From contig WFNX01000035.1 of the NCBI GenBank assembly GCA_015488375.1, positions 1 to 46,061 on the forward strand: a DNA stretch of 46,061 nucleotides, read 5' to 3'. Both the position numbers and the translations under genes were made by a program. The notes beneath the pieces are model-generated. The model made no database searches, was not told the DNA's origin, and saw only the letters and a program-made list of their open reading frames with translations. Every line of letters starts with the position of its first letter. The stretch's first letter is position 1. Of this stretch, positions 18,035-28,343 are shown piece by piece. Source of the stretch: Mariprofundaceae bacterium. GTDB taxonomy: Bacteria; Pseudomonadota; Zetaproteobacteria; Mariprofundales; Mariprofundaceae.

Positions 18035-20729
18035 ACCAGTTCCGGCCATGGCCGATATCCACGGTCAAGGGTACCCGCAGGCAGGCCGCCTGTTCCATCG
18101 TATCGCGGATGATGGCCACGGCCTCATCGCACTGCGCTTCCGGGCATTCGATGACCAGTTCATCGTGCACCTGCAGGATCATGCGGCATGCGGGCAGGGT
18201 CTCGGACAGGATCCGGTGCAGGCGGATCATGGCCACCTTGATGATGTCTGCGGCGGAGCCCTGCAATGGCGCATTGATGGCCGTGCGTTCGGCATACTGA
18301 CGCCGCATGCCGTTCTTGGCATGGATTTCCGGCACATAGACGCGATGGCCAAGCAGGGTCTCGACATAGCCCTGACGGCGTGCATCGTCCAGCGTGCGTT
18401 CCATGAACGCCTGCACCTGCGGATAGCGCTCGAAATAGGCATCGATAAAGGCCTTCGCCTCGGCGCGTTCCACGCCCAGTTGCCTGCTCAGGCCGAACGG
18501 ACTCATGCCGTAGAGGATGCCGAAATTGATGATCTTGGCACGGCGGCGCATGTCGCCGTCCACCTCATTTAACGTGACCCCGGCAATGGCCGCGGCCGTT
18601 GCCGCATGGATGTCCTCGCCGGCCTCAAAGGCAGCGAGCAGCGTCGGGTCTTCGGAGAAATGGGCCATCAGGCGCAGTTCGATCTGCGAATAGTCTGCGG
18701 CGATCAGTACATGGCCCGGGGCGGCCACGAAGGCCTTGCGGATTTCACGCCCTTCCTCGCTGCGAACCGGGATATTCTGCAGGTTCGGGTCCGATGAGGA
18801 GAGGCGCCCGGTGGTCGTAATGGCCTGATTGTATGATGTGTGCACGCGGCCGGTTTCAGGGTGCGCCAGCCGTTGCAGGGCGTCGGTATAGGTGGATTTG
18901 AGCTTGCTTAAGGCGCGCACCTGAAGAATCAGGCGCGGGACTTCATGCTGCTCGGCCAGCGATTCCAGCACCTCCTGCCCCGTCGCCCATTGCCCGGATT
19001 TGGTTTTCTTGCCGCCCGGCAGGCCCAGGGTTTCAAACAATAACACGCCCAGTTGCTTGGGGGACTGGATGTTGAAATCTGTGCCTGCCGCCTCATGGAT
19101 GGCCGCTTCCAGTTCGCGGATGCGTGTGCCGAAACGCTCGGACAGGCGGGCCAGCAGCGTGTGGTCGATGCCGGCGCCATGCCATTCCATATCGGCCAGT
19201 ACGTGCAGCAGCGGGCATTCGATATCATCATGCCGGGCCAGTCGCTGCTCCTGCCTGAGCTGCTCGCTGAGCGTGCGACTTAAGCGCCAGGCAACCTCCG
19301 CATCTTCACAGGCATAGGGCAGGGCCTTGTCCAGAGGTACTTCATCGAAGCCGACCTGTTTGGCGCCCTTGCCGGCTACGGCCTCATAGGGGATGCACTC
19401 ATGCTGCAGATAATCGCGCGCCACATTGTCGAGGCTGGGCGCATATTTGCCCGGATACAGGCAATAGGCCAGCAGCATGGAATCATAGCGAATGCCGGCC
19501 AGACGGATGCCGGCGCGACGGAATACCTGCACATCGTATTTCAGGTTATGGCCGCATTTGGCGAGGCCGGGGTCTTCCAGCAGGGGTTTCAGGGCCTGCA
19601 GCACATCGCCGCGATCCAGTTGTTTTGGTGCAGTCTTCAGCAGATCCGCGCTGCGGTGGCCCAGCGGGATATACCAGGCCTCGCCGGCGCAGACGGCCAG
19701 AGAAATGCCGACGATTTCCGCATCGTGCGTGTGCAGGGACGTGGTTTCGCTGTCGATGGCCAGCAGCTCGGCATGGCGAATGCGTTGCAGCATGGTCTCG
19801 AATGCGGCCTCGCTATCGACCAGGTGATCGGTGCGCGGTACCGCTGTCGCAGGCGCATTCTCTTCCTGTTGCTGCGGCGCATCTCCGAACTCGGCGGACA
19901 GGCGCCGGAATTCCAGTTCGCGGAACAGTGTGCCGAGACGTGCGCGATCCGGTTCGCGCACGGCCAGGTCATCCAGGCTGCAGGGCAGCGGTACCTGATC
20001 GTTGAGGGCAACCAGGCGGTAGGACAGACGGGCATCCTCGGCATGGTTGATCAGGTTTTCCCGCCGCTTCGTCTGTCGGATCTCCGTGGCGTGCGTCAGC
20101 ACGCCTTCAAGGTCGCCGTATTGCTCCAGCAACAGGGCGGCCGTTTTCGGGCCGATGCCGGGCACGCCGGGGATGTTGTCGGAACTGTCGCCGGTCAGGG
20201 CCAGCAGATCGTGGATTTTCTCCGGTCCCACGCCCCATTTTTCCTTCACCTCTTCCGGGCCGTAATCTTTCTTGCGCATGGTATCGATCATCCAGACGCG
20301 CTCGCCGACCAGTTGCATCAGATCCTTGTCGGTGGACACGATGGTCACATCCCAGCCCTGCCGTTCGGCGGCGCGGGTCAGCGTGGCGATCACATCGTCG
20401 GCCTCGAAGTCTTCGACGCAGAGATGGTTGAAGCGAAAGGCTTCGGTGATTTCGAAGATGCGTGGCCACTGGGCGGCCAGTTCCTCCGGCATGGGAGGCC
20501 TGTGTGCCTTGTAGTCGGCATAGATACGGTTACGGAATGTGCCGTCCTTCGGATCAAAAGCGACGGCGACATGCGTCGGCGACAGGTCGTTGAGGATGCT
20601 GCGCAACATTTGCACATAGCCGAATACGGCATTGGTCGGCTCGCCTTTGGAATTGGTCAGATTGTGGCGAACGGCATGAAAGGCCCGGAATACATAGTTC
20701 GGACCATCGATAAGGACGAGATGTGGCAT
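18015..20729 (-). CDS. polA: DNA polymerase I
   Basis: MPHLVLIDGPNYVFRAFHA; DADYSQIELRLMAHFS-type (AADYSQIELRLMAHFSEDP); RRAKIINFGILYGMS; LQVHDELVIE; start M13 at 20729. Confidence 0.98.
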   Translation of the reverse strand: MPHLVLIDGPNYVFRAFHAVRHNLTNSKGEPTNAVFGYVQMLRSILNDLSPTHVAVAFDPKDGTFRNRIYADYKAHRPPMPEELAAQWPRIFEITEAFRFNHLCVEDFEADDVIATLTRAAERQGWDVTIVSTDKDLMQLVGERVWMIDTMRKKDYGPEEVKEKWGVGPEKIHDLLALTGDSSDNIPGVPGIGPKTAALLLEQYGDLEGVLTHATEIRQTKRRENLINHAEDARLSYRLVALNDQVPLPCSLDDLAVREPDRARLGTLFRELEFRRLSAEFGDAPQQQEENAPATAVPRTDHLVDSEAAFETMLQRIRHAELLAIDSETTSLHTHDAEIVGISLAVCAGEAWYIPLGHRSADLLKTAPKQLDRGDVLQALKPLLEDPGLAKCGHNLKYDVQVFRRAGIRLAGIRYDSMLLAYCLYPGKYAPSLDNVARDYLQHECIPYEAVAGKGAKQVGFDEVPLDKALPYACEDAEVAWRLSRTLSEQLRQEQRLARHDDIECPLLHVLADMEWHGAGIDHTLLARLSERFGTRIRELEAAIHEAAGTDFNIQSPKQLGVLLFETLGLPGGKKTKSGQWATGQEVLESLAEQHEVPRLILQVRALSKLKSTYTDALQRLAHPETGRVHTSYNQAITTTGRLSSSDPNLQNIPVRSEEGREIRKAFVAAPGHVLIAADYSQIELRLMAHFSEDPTLLAAFEAGEDIHAATAAAIAGVTLNEVDGDMRRRAKIINFGILYGMSPFGLSRQLGVERAEAKAFIDAYFERYPQVQAFMERTLDDARRQGYVETLLGHRVYVPEIHAKNGMRRQYAERTAINAPLQGSAADIIKVAMIRLHRILSETLPACRMILQVHDELVIECPEAQCDEAVAIIRDTMEQAACLRVPLTVDIGHGRNWYDAHRL

Positions 20730-20812
20730 GAACGGCAGCCTGCCGCGGGAAGACTTGAAGTTCAATGGCCGCCGGTTGACCTGGCCGGGTGCGTTTTTAC
20801 AATGTCGCGCCT

Positions 20813-21742
20813 ATGATCAGGGCAGAGCAGTTAACGCGCCATTTCGGACAAGTGCCGGCTGTTCAGCAACTTGATTTTCATGTGCGGAAGGGTGAGGTCA
20901 TGGGCCTGCTCGGGCCGAATGGCGCCGGTAAATCCACAACGATGAAAATGCTGACCTGTTTTTTGCCGCCGTCGGAAGGCACGGCCAGTATCGATGGTAT
21001 TACTATTGATGAGGCTATGGCCGTACGCAGGCGAATCGGGTATTTACCCGAGAATGCGCCATCCTATGTTGATCTGGATGTCAGCACGCATTTGCAGTTT
21101 GTTGGTCGAATGCATGCTCTTCCGTCCGCGACCTTGCAGGATCGTATGCGCGAAATGGCTGCACTGTGTGGCCTGGAGGGCGTCATGGGGCGGCGCATTG
21201 ACGAGTTGTCCAAAGGCTATCGTCAGCGCGTAGGGCTGGCTGCCAGCATGTTGCATGATCCGGTTTGCCTGATTCTCGATGAGCCTACCACCGGCCTGGA
21301 CCCGAACCAGATTGTGGAGATACGACATCTGATTCGCCGCCTGGGAGAATCGAAGACGGTGTTGCTATCCTCACATGTGCTTTCCGAGGTGGAAGCCGTA
21401 TGTGATCGCATGATGATTATTGACCAGGGGCGCTTGCGGGCTATTGGCACGGCGGCCGAACTGGCGCAACTGGCGCAGAATGGTGTCGAGGTGTATGTCC
21501 GTTTCAAACAGGATGGTGAACGGGTTATTGAACGCCTGCAGCGTGATGAGCTGGATATTCGTCCGGCGCAGGAGCCTCATGCATGGCTGATACATTGTGC
21601 CGATGCCGACACGGCATTGGCTGAACAGGTGTTTTATGCAGCTGTGGCCTGTGATGCCGTGATTGTCGAAATGCGAACAGCAAGGACATCGCTTGAAGAC
21701 GTTTTTCACAGGATTACCGGTTCAGCGGAGAAAGAGACATGA
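20813..21742 (+). CDS. ABC transporter ATP-binding protein (GldA-like)
   Basis: [52 protein letters not shown]. Confidence 0.93.
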   Translation: MIRAEQLTRHFGQVPAVQQLDFHVRKGEVMGLLGPNGAGKSTTMKMLTCFLPPSEGTASIDGITIDEAMAVRRRIGYLPENAPSYVDLDVSTHLQFVGRMHALPSATLQDRMREMAALCGLEGVMGRRIDELSKGYRQRVGLAASMLHDPVCLILDEPTTGLDPNQIVEIRHLIRRLGESKTVLLSSHVLSEVEAVCDRMMIIDQGRLRAIGTAAELAQLAQNGVEVYVRFKQDGERVIERLQRDELDIRPAQEPHAWLIHCADADTALAEQVFYAAVACDAVIVEMRTARTSLEDVFHRITGSAEKET

Positions 21743-22449
21743 GCGCTGCCTGGACGATTTGTCGCAAGGAGTGGCGCGTGATGCTGGACACGCCGCTGGG
21801 CTATGTTGTCGCTACGGCGTTTCTGCTGGCCTCCGGTTTCTTTTTCGGCAAGAACCTGTTTTTGTTCGGTGAGGCGGAAATGCGCGGCTATTTCGAGGTA
21901 TTGCCGATGTTGCTGCTGTTTTTCGTGCCGGCGATGAGTATGCGCATGCTGGCCGATGAAGTGCATGACGGCAGTTATGAATTGCTGGCTACCTTGCCGG
22001 TCAGTACCTGGTCGATTGTGCTGGGGAAATATCTTGCCGTCGGCGGGCAGGTGTTGATGCTGTTTCTGGCCACGCTGGTGTACCCTTTCAGTCTGGTCAT
22101 GCTCGGAGATATCGATGCCGGGCAGATTGCGGCTTCATATCTGGCCGCCCTGTTGCTGGTATCCTGCTATGTGTCGGTCAGCCTGTATGCTTCCTCCCTG
22201 ACCCGCCGGGCGGTGATCGCTTATGTGCTGGGGTTTGGCCTGTTGCTGGGCGTGTTCCTGTTGGGTGAGACGATCGCCACCCTGCCGCCCCTGTGGCAGG
22301 ACTGGCTGGTATTGCTCAGTCCGTTATCGCATTACGAACGGATGCTGCGTGGCGTGATTGGTCTGGAAGATTTGATGTTGTTGCTGGCTTGGACTGCGGT
22401 CTTTCTGACCTTGTGCTGGTTTCAGCTGGAGCGACGCCGATGGCAATGA
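21739..22449 (+). CDS. ABC-2 type permease (GldF-like)
   Basis: 6-TM hydrophobicity, FFVPAMSMRMLADEVHDGSYELLATLPVSTWSIVLGKYLA; overlaps ATPase gene. Confidence 0.88.
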   Translation: MSAAWTICRKEWRVMLDTPLGYVVATAFLLASGFFFGKNLFLFGEAEMRGYFEVLPMLLLFFVPAMSMRMLADEVHDGSYELLATLPVSTWSIVLGKYLAVGGQVLMLFLATLVYPFSLVMLGDIDAGQIAASYLAALLLVSCYVSVSLYASSLTRRAVIAYVLGFGLLLGVFLLGETIATLPPLWQDWLVLLSPLSHYERMLRGVIGLEDLMLLLAWTAVFLTLCWFQLERRRWQ

Positions 22450-24002
22450 ACGATCGTCGTCGCATCATTCAACGCAAGGCCTGGAGCACCTTGCTGCTGG
22501 TGCTGGCTCTCTCCGCCTCCGCTGTTATCGCGGCATGGGCAACCCATACGCGCATGGACTGGACGGAGGACAGGCTGTACACCCTGTCCGATTCAACCTT
22601 GTCGGTGCTGGCCAAACTGGATGAACCACTGATGATCCGGGCTTATGTGACGGCCGGCCTGCCGCAGCCCTACGGACAGTTGCGCCGGTTTATCGAGGAT
22701 ATGCTGCGCGCCTACCATGATGCCGGTGGTGCCAATGTTGCGTTTGAACTTATTGATCCGACGGATAATGCCGCAGCGCAAACGACCCTGACGGCGTTGA
22801 ATGTTCCCAGGGTGCGCGTCCAGGTGGTGGAAAATGATCAGGCGCAGGTCAAGCAGGGATACCTGGCACTGGTGCTCGAGTATCTGGACAAAAAGGAAGT
22901 AATTCCTGTTGTTCAGGGCGAGCAGGGTTTTGAATATCTGCTGACGACAAAAATTCGCAAGCTCAGCGGCAAGGATCGACCGGTTATCGGTGTGGTGAAG
23001 GGCTTCGGTGCAACAACACTGGCACAATTGCAGCAATTACAGCAGCTGGCCGGTGAAGATTATGCATTTGTTGAGGTCGATCCGGTGCATGCGAATATTC
23101 CGGAGCATATTGATGCCCTGATTATTGACGGGGTGGAAAGCAAGCCTGATACGGCCTTCCGTTATCGCCTGGATCAGTTTCGTCTTTCCGGGCGCGGCAT
23201 CTGGATTCTGGCCGGACATGCCAAGGCGGCGCTGCAGCAGGGCATTACGGTGCGTCCGCTGGCTGATGAGGGGCTGACATGGCTGCAACAGGATTTTGGC
23301 ATTATCGTTGATGATGGTCTGGTACTCGACCGCCGCGCTTCACGCATTCTGGTCAATCAGCAACAGGGCATGTTTATGTTACGCACGGCCGTGGATTATC
23401 CGTTTTTGCTGCATGTGACGGAACTGAATCCGGAGCATGTGATTACCCGCGATATTGAGGGTATCAGCATGCCTTTTGCCTCGCCATTGCAATGGCAAAA
23501 GGTGCAGGGCGGTATGGTGCTGGCCTCCAGCTCAACGATGGCGGCGGTGCAGGCCGGTCCGCCATTTGATGTTGATCCGATGGTATCCATGCATCAACGC
23601 TTTCTCAATACTACGGCACGGCAGAGTCAGCTGATATTGGCCTATGAGGGCACGGCCGAAACGCATTTTCCGCAGGCACCGGAAGGGGTGCATATCGAGC
23701 ACCCGCTTAGCAAGGCGACGGCGACACGCTTGCTGGTCAGTGGTTCTCCCAGCCTGCTGGATGATGAGTTTATGGATGAGAGCAACCTGTTGTTTGTGCT
23801 CAATGCCCTGGACTGGCTTGGCGGCGAGGATGAAATGATTGCCTTGCGTTCGCGTGGTGCAACCCAGCGGCCATTGGTCGAACTGGATGCAACGTCGCGT
23901 AATATGTGGAAAATATTGTGGATGTTTGGTCTTCCCGGGATGGTCGTGCTGGCCGGGCTGTTGCGCTGGCAATGGCTGAGGAAGCGCAGGGGTATGCTGT
24001 GA
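22440..24002 (+). CDS. GldG-like ABC-type auxiliary protein
   Basis: RMDWTEDRLYTLSDSTLSVLAKLDEPLMIRAYVT...; PVVQGEQGFEYLLTTKIRKLSG; true start ATG at 22440, ORF-track start at 22293 overlaps the permease. Confidence 0.85.
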   Translation: MAMNDRRRIIQRKAWSTLLLVLALSASAVIAAWATHTRMDWTEDRLYTLSDSTLSVLAKLDEPLMIRAYVTAGLPQPYGQLRRFIEDMLRAYHDAGGANVAFELIDPTDNAAAQTTLTALNVPRVRVQVVENDQAQVKQGYLALVLEYLDKKEVIPVVQGEQGFEYLLTTKIRKLSGKDRPVIGVVKGFGATTLAQLQQLQQLAGEDYAFVEVDPVHANIPEHIDALIIDGVESKPDTAFRYRLDQFRLSGRGIWILAGHAKAALQQGITVRPLADEGLTWLQQDFGIIVDDGLVLDRRASRILVNQQQGMFMLRTAVDYPFLLHVTELNPEHVITRDIEGISMPFASPLQWQKVQGGMVLASSSTMAAVQAGPPFDVDPMVSMHQRFLNTTARQSQLILAYEGTAETHFPQAPEGVHIEHPLSKATATRLLVSGSPSLLDDEFMDESNLLFVLNALDWLGGEDEMIALRSRGATQRPLVELDATSRNMWKILWMFGLPGMVVLAGLLRWQWLRKRRGML

Positions 24003-24565
24003 GCGGTCTGCTCAGAGGTGTGTTATTGCTGCTGGTGATTGCCTTGTTGGGCTGGTCCTACTGGCAATTGCAGCAACCGCCACGCAGTGTATCCGACATG
24101 CCGGTCGCATTGCCGGCGGTGACGGTATCCGACGTGGTGGCTGTCGATATTCAGAATGCAGCGAACGATTTGCATTTTGTGCGTCAGCGGAGCCAGTGGA
24201 AACTTGTCGGCCATGAAGCGCAGCAGGTAGATGAACAGGCCTTGCACACGCTGCTGGATGAGCTGGCATCCATGCGTGTCGTGCGTACCGTGGCACATGG
24301 CACGAACCATGATCAACGTCTCGGCCTGGATAAAGCGCAGCGTATTCATTTAAAGGTGTCGAATGCATCGGCCGTCGTGCTGGAGGCGGATATCGGCAAG
24401 CAGGGTGGCGATCTGACAACCACCTTTTTGCGTGTGCAGGGAAGCGATGCCGTGGTGGCAGTGGATAAAATGCTGCGCTGGCAATTGCAACGTACGGCCG
24501 AAGGCTGGCTGAAAGCGAAAGATCCGGCGCCGACAAAGCAGGAAGGTGCATCGTCAAACAACTGA
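23999..24565 (+). CDS. DUF4340-like membrane-anchored protein
   Basis: GTG overlapping the upstream stop (GTGA); one TM then FVRQRSQWKLVGHEAQQVDEQALHTLLDELASMRVVRTV. Confidence 0.7.
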   Translation: MSGLLRGVLLLLVIALLGWSYWQLQQPPRSVSDMPVALPAVTVSDVVAVDIQNAANDLHFVRQRSQWKLVGHEAQQVDEQALHTLLDELASMRVVRTVAHGTNHDQRLGLDKAQRIHLKVSNASAVVLEADIGKQGGDLTTTFLRVQGSDAVVAVDKMLRWQLQRTAEGWLKAKDPAPTKQEGASSNN

Positions 24566-25185
24566 TTCTTTTCGATTGCGATGGCACGCTGGTCGATTCA
24601 CATGCCTCGATTGTACGGGCCATGCAGCGCGCTTTCGAGGTATGTGACCTTCCTGTTCCGGACAGGGCGGAGATCAGCGGAATCATCGGTCTGTCGCTGA
24701 GCGAGGCAATGGCTCGCCTGTTGCCGGACGGTGTGGTCACAACGGCGTTGTTGCAGGCTTATCGTGAGGCTTACCTGCAGGAGGAGCAACGCCTGGCGTT
24801 GTTTCCTGGCGTGATGGACATGCTGGACACCCTGCAAAAGCGGGGCTACTGGCTGGGTATTGTGACCGGGAAATCAAGGTCGGGACTGTTGCGGGTGCTT
24901 GATCATTTCGATCTGGCGGATCGTTTTCTGGTCTATCGTACGGCCGATTGTTGTCCGTCCAAACCGCATCCGGCGATGGTACTGGAATGCATGGATGAAC
25001 TGGGGGTACAGGCAGCTCAAACGGTTGTGATTGGCGATGCCGCTTTTGATATGCAGATGGCTTCCGCAGCAGGCGTGCAGGCTTATGGCGTGTCATATGG
25101 CGTGGCTTCGCCCCGGATGCTGAGCGAACATGGTGCCGTGGCCGTGTTTGACCATGTCGGACAAATTACTGAATCATTTGCCTGA
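24550..25185 (+). CDS. HAD-superfamily phosphatase (phosphoglycolate phosphatase-like); start codon unclear
   Basis: Open frame extends upstream of listed 24622 start: IVKQLILFDCDGTLVDSHASIVRAM contains catalytic DxDGT; then GIVTGKSRSGL, VIGDAAFDMQMASAAGV. Confidence 0.85.
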   Translation: MVKQLILFDCDGTLVDSHASIVRAMQRAFEVCDLPVPDRAEISGIIGLSLSEAMARLLPDGVVTTALLQAYREAYLQEEQRLALFPGVMDMLDTLQKRGYWLGIVTGKSRSGLLRVLDHFDLADRFLVYRTADCCPSKPHPAMVLECMDELGVQAAQTVVIGDAAFDMQMASAAGVQAYGVSYGVASPRMLSEHGAVAVFDHVGQITESFA

Positions 25186-25273
25186 TATGGTGAGGGCTGT
25201 GGTGTCGGGCTTGCAAGAATGGCTGCAATCGGGGACGATGGGCCCTGACTCTGTATATTAGGAAGGTTTCAGT

Positions 25274-27628
25274 ATGTCCGGTGGGATGAAGAAGACGCTG
25301 CAGTACGGATTTGGTTTTGTAGCCCTGATTGTTGTGGCCCTGGTGGTGGCCCCGTTCTTTATCGATGTCAACGATTACAAGGATGAGATTTCGCAAAAGG
25401 TGGAAGATGCGACAGGCCGCAAACTGGCCATTGGCGATATTCAGGTGTCACTGTTTCCCTGGGTCGGTGTGGAACTCGAAGATGTACACCTGGCCAATCT
25501 CGCCGGTTTTGCTGATCGGGACTTTGTGGCGGTAAAACATCTGGATGTGAAGGTGGCTGTACTGCCGTTGCTGGACGGACGCTATGAGATCAAGGAATTC
25601 ATCCTCGATACACCGGATATCTATCTCGAACGTCATGCCGACGGACAAACAAACTGGGATGATCTGAGTGGAAGCGGGACGCCTCCGGTGGAGGCAAAGG
25701 CTGCGAGCCCGGGCAAGCAGAAGGCTGCCGGTACGGCAGGGAAAGAGGGGGAACAGGCACCCGCCAATGCCGTGCTGCCCGGACTGAAGGCAGATCACCT
25801 TACCATCCGGCATGGCAAGGTGACCTGGGTGGATGCCCGGAAAGATGCCCGTTACGAACTGGCCGAGCTGGATGTGGACCTGGAGGATGTGCAACTGAAT
25901 CGTCCGGTTCATTTTGACCTTTCGGGAACCCTGCAGGGTGATGCGTTCAGTGTGAAAGGGCAGCTCGGCCCGCTGGGTGATCTGGCCAGGCTGGATGTGA
26001 ACACCTTGCCTTTGCAGGCCGATGTGACGGTCAACAGCCTGCATCTGGGGACATTTAAGAACGATATCAGTGGCTGGCCGGATATGCTGGGGTCCATTGA
26101 TGATGCAGTGCTGGCATTGGCCGCAAATATCGAACAGCGACCGGACGGGAAACGCATGCTGAAAGGGCGTGTCGGCCTGGAGGCAGCGCATGCATTCAGC
26201 GTCGAATGGAATATGGATTCCTCGAGTCCTGATATGCTGGATATTCGCGAGGCAACGGTGGTTGTGGATCAGAAGCCTCTGTTGAAAATCACCGGTGCGG
26301 TCAAACATCTGGATCGAGAGCCAGCCTATGAACTGAAAATCAGTTCAGACAAGATTGAACGATCCTGGCTGGCGGCATTTGTTCCGCAACTGAAGGATAT
26401 GTATGCGGGAAACCCTTCGCCATGGCAGCATCTGCGCGTGACGAGTTTATTGGCAGGCAATGCCAAAACGGTAGAAATCAGCGATATCCAGTTGTTTCTC
26501 GATAACGAATTGCTGCATGGTTCCGGCCACTTTGCCATGGGTAAAAGGCCGGATGTCCGCCTGCAACTGGCAGGTCAGGAATTGCATCTCGATCCCTGGT
26601 TGCCGCAGGGAGAAATGGATGAGGCAAATGATGAGCCGGTGTCTGCAGCCGGGCAGGAAAATACCGTCAAAAACGATGCGGCCGGGGAACAGCCTGATGC
26701 AGCAGAGCCTGATCTTCGCTTCCTGAAAAACTGGCTGATTTCCGCCAGACTGGAAATCGGCACCATGTATTTGCGAGGCCTGGCCATGCGTCAGTTCCGC
26801 ATGAATGTGCAGGGCGCGAAAGGCAAGATTCATTTGAGTCCGCTTCGTTTCGGCCTGTCAGGTGGCAAGGTGGAAGAGCAGGCGACACTTTATGTGGCAC
26901 AATATCCTGTTCGCTGGACGGAATCGGTGCATGTGACGGGCGTGCAGGTCGGGCCGATACTGCAGGCCATGGTGGATATCGACCAGCTTGAAGGCACACT
27001 GACAATGGAAACAAACCTGAAATCCACAGGGCTGACGCAAAAGGCAGTCCGCCGCCTGAACGGCAAAGGCAACGTCATGCTGCGCAATGGCAAGATCAAG
27101 GGCTTTGATATTGCCGGCTCCATCCGCGAGTTTACCAATCCGACGGCGGTACAGAACGGGCCGAAGGAAACAGACTTTACCCAGCTGTCGGGAAGTTTTA
27201 CTATCCATAATGGCGTGTTGAGTAACAAGGATTTGTTTATGGCCTCGCCATTATTGCGGGTCACCGGAACCGGTACGGTAAATCTGGCGCAGAAGACAAT
27301 GGATTATCGCGCCAAACCGACCGTGGTCGGTACGCTGAAAGGTCAGGGTGATACGGTTGCGGTTCGCAAGGGTTTTTCATTGCCGCTGCATTTGAGCGGC
27401 AGTTTCGATGATGTGAAAGTGCGTCCCGAAGTGGATGCAAAATCCCTGATTCAGAGCGTTGGAAATATTGACGGTGCCGGCTCGCTTGGTGGCGTGGCGG
27501 GCAAGTTGCTGGGCGGAGGCAAGAACAAGCAGCCAGTGCACAGGAAAGGAAAACAACAGAAGGCTGGCAAGAAAAAACAGGCGCCGGCCGGGAATAATCC
27601 GCTCGGCAATATTCCTTTACCGTTTTAA
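25274..27628 (+). CDS. AsmA family protein
   Basis: N-term TM + DVNDYKDEISQKVEDATGRKLAIGDIQVSLFPWVGVELEDVHLAN; C-term GTGTVNLAQKTMDYRAKPTVVGTLKGQ. Confidence 0.93.
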   Translation: MSGGMKKTLQYGFGFVALIVVALVVAPFFIDVNDYKDEISQKVEDATGRKLAIGDIQVSLFPWVGVELEDVHLANLAGFADRDFVAVKHLDVKVAVLPLLDGRYEIKEFILDTPDIYLERHADGQTNWDDLSGSGTPPVEAKAASPGKQKAAGTAGKEGEQAPANAVLPGLKADHLTIRHGKVTWVDARKDARYELAELDVDLEDVQLNRPVHFDLSGTLQGDAFSVKGQLGPLGDLARLDVNTLPLQADVTVNSLHLGTFKNDISGWPDMLGSIDDAVLALAANIEQRPDGKRMLKGRVGLEAAHAFSVEWNMDSSSPDMLDIREATVVVDQKPLLKITGAVKHLDREPAYELKISSDKIERSWLAAFVPQLKDMYAGNPSPWQHLRVTSLLAGNAKTVEISDIQLFLDNELLHGSGHFAMGKRPDVRLQLAGQELHLDPWLPQGEMDEANDEPVSAAGQENTVKNDAAGEQPDAAEPDLRFLKNWLISARLEIGTMYLRGLAMRQFRMNVQGAKGKIHLSPLRFGLSGGKVEEQATLYVAQYPVRWTESVHVTGVQVGPILQAMVDIDQLEGTLTMETNLKSTGLTQKAVRRLNGKGNVMLRNGKIKGFDIAGSIREFTNPTAVQNGPKETDFTQLSGSFTIHNGVLSNKDLFMASPLLRVTGTGTVNLAQKTMDYRAKPTVVGTLKGQGDTVAVRKGFSLPLHLSGSFDDVKVRPEVDAKSLIQSVGNIDGAGSLGGVAGKLLGGGKNKQPVHRKGKQQKAGKKKQAPAGNNPLGNIPLPF

Positions 27629-27639
27629 CGGGCGGAGCC

Positions 27640-28260
27640 ATGCATATCTTCGAACGGTTGCGTTTGCACCCGGAGCGACCGCAGAGTCGGCAGGTTCGGC
27701 GTGCCGCGGAATTATTGCGGCAGGGCCTGTTTGTCGTGGTGCCGACGGATACCACCTATGTAGCTGTCTGTCTGGCACATGCCGGTGAGGCATTGGCCGA
27801 TATCCGGCGTCTGCGGGGGCTGGATGAACATCATTTATGGTCCCTGCTGTGTGGCCGGTTATCCCAGGTCGGTGAATATGCCCGTCTGGATAACACGGCG
27901 CATCGATTGCTGAAACGTGCCCTGCCGGGGCCATATACCTTTATTCTGCCGGCCAGTTCCCGGTTGCCGCGCCGGATTTTCGGCAAGCGACGCGATATCG
28001 GTGTGCGTATGCCCGCGCATCCGGTTTGTCAGGCATTGCTGGAGGAATGCCGGGAAGTGTTGCTGGCAACCACGCTCCAGTTGCCTGGCGAGGCAACGGT
28101 TGAATTTGATCCGGATGAGTTTATCCCGCGTCTGAAACATCTGAATTGTGCGGTGATGGATGCGGGCTGGTGTGGCCTGACGCCGACAACCGTGGTTGAT
28201 CTGTGTGAAGGGGATGCCGTGGTTTTGCGTGAAGGGGCGGGAAGCTGGCCATTATCCTGA
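27640..28260 (+). CDS. YciO-like Sua5/YrdC family protein
   Basis: VVVPTDTTYVAVCLA, LLKRALPGPYTFILPASSRLPRRIFGKRRDIGVRMPAHPVCQALLEE. Confidence 0.88.
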   Translation: MHIFERLRLHPERPQSRQVRRAAELLRQGLFVVVPTDTTYVAVCLAHAGEALADIRRLRGLDEHHLWSLLCGRLSQVGEYARLDNTAHRLLKRALPGPYTFILPASSRLPRRIFGKRRDIGVRMPAHPVCQALLEECREVLLATTLQLPGEATVEFDPDEFIPRLKHLNCAVMDAGWCGLTPTTVVDLCEGDAVVLREGAGSWPLS

Positions 28261-28343
28261 TCACGTTCGTGATCGTCGGCTTGACGGATTCATATTTAAC
28301 TGCATTAATTCGAATATTTTGATCTGGCAGGGGGAGACGAGGC

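Noticed and set aside
19401-20816. 471-aa + strand ORF
   Set aside because: Antisense to polA, which has clear family motifs throughout; low-complexity translation typical of shadow ORFs.
24546-24548. GTG as the HAD gene start
   Set aside because: It lies in a different frame from the DCDGT-containing reading frame.
25448-26308. 286-aa - strand ORF
   Set aside because: Antisense to the AsmA gene; shadow ORF.
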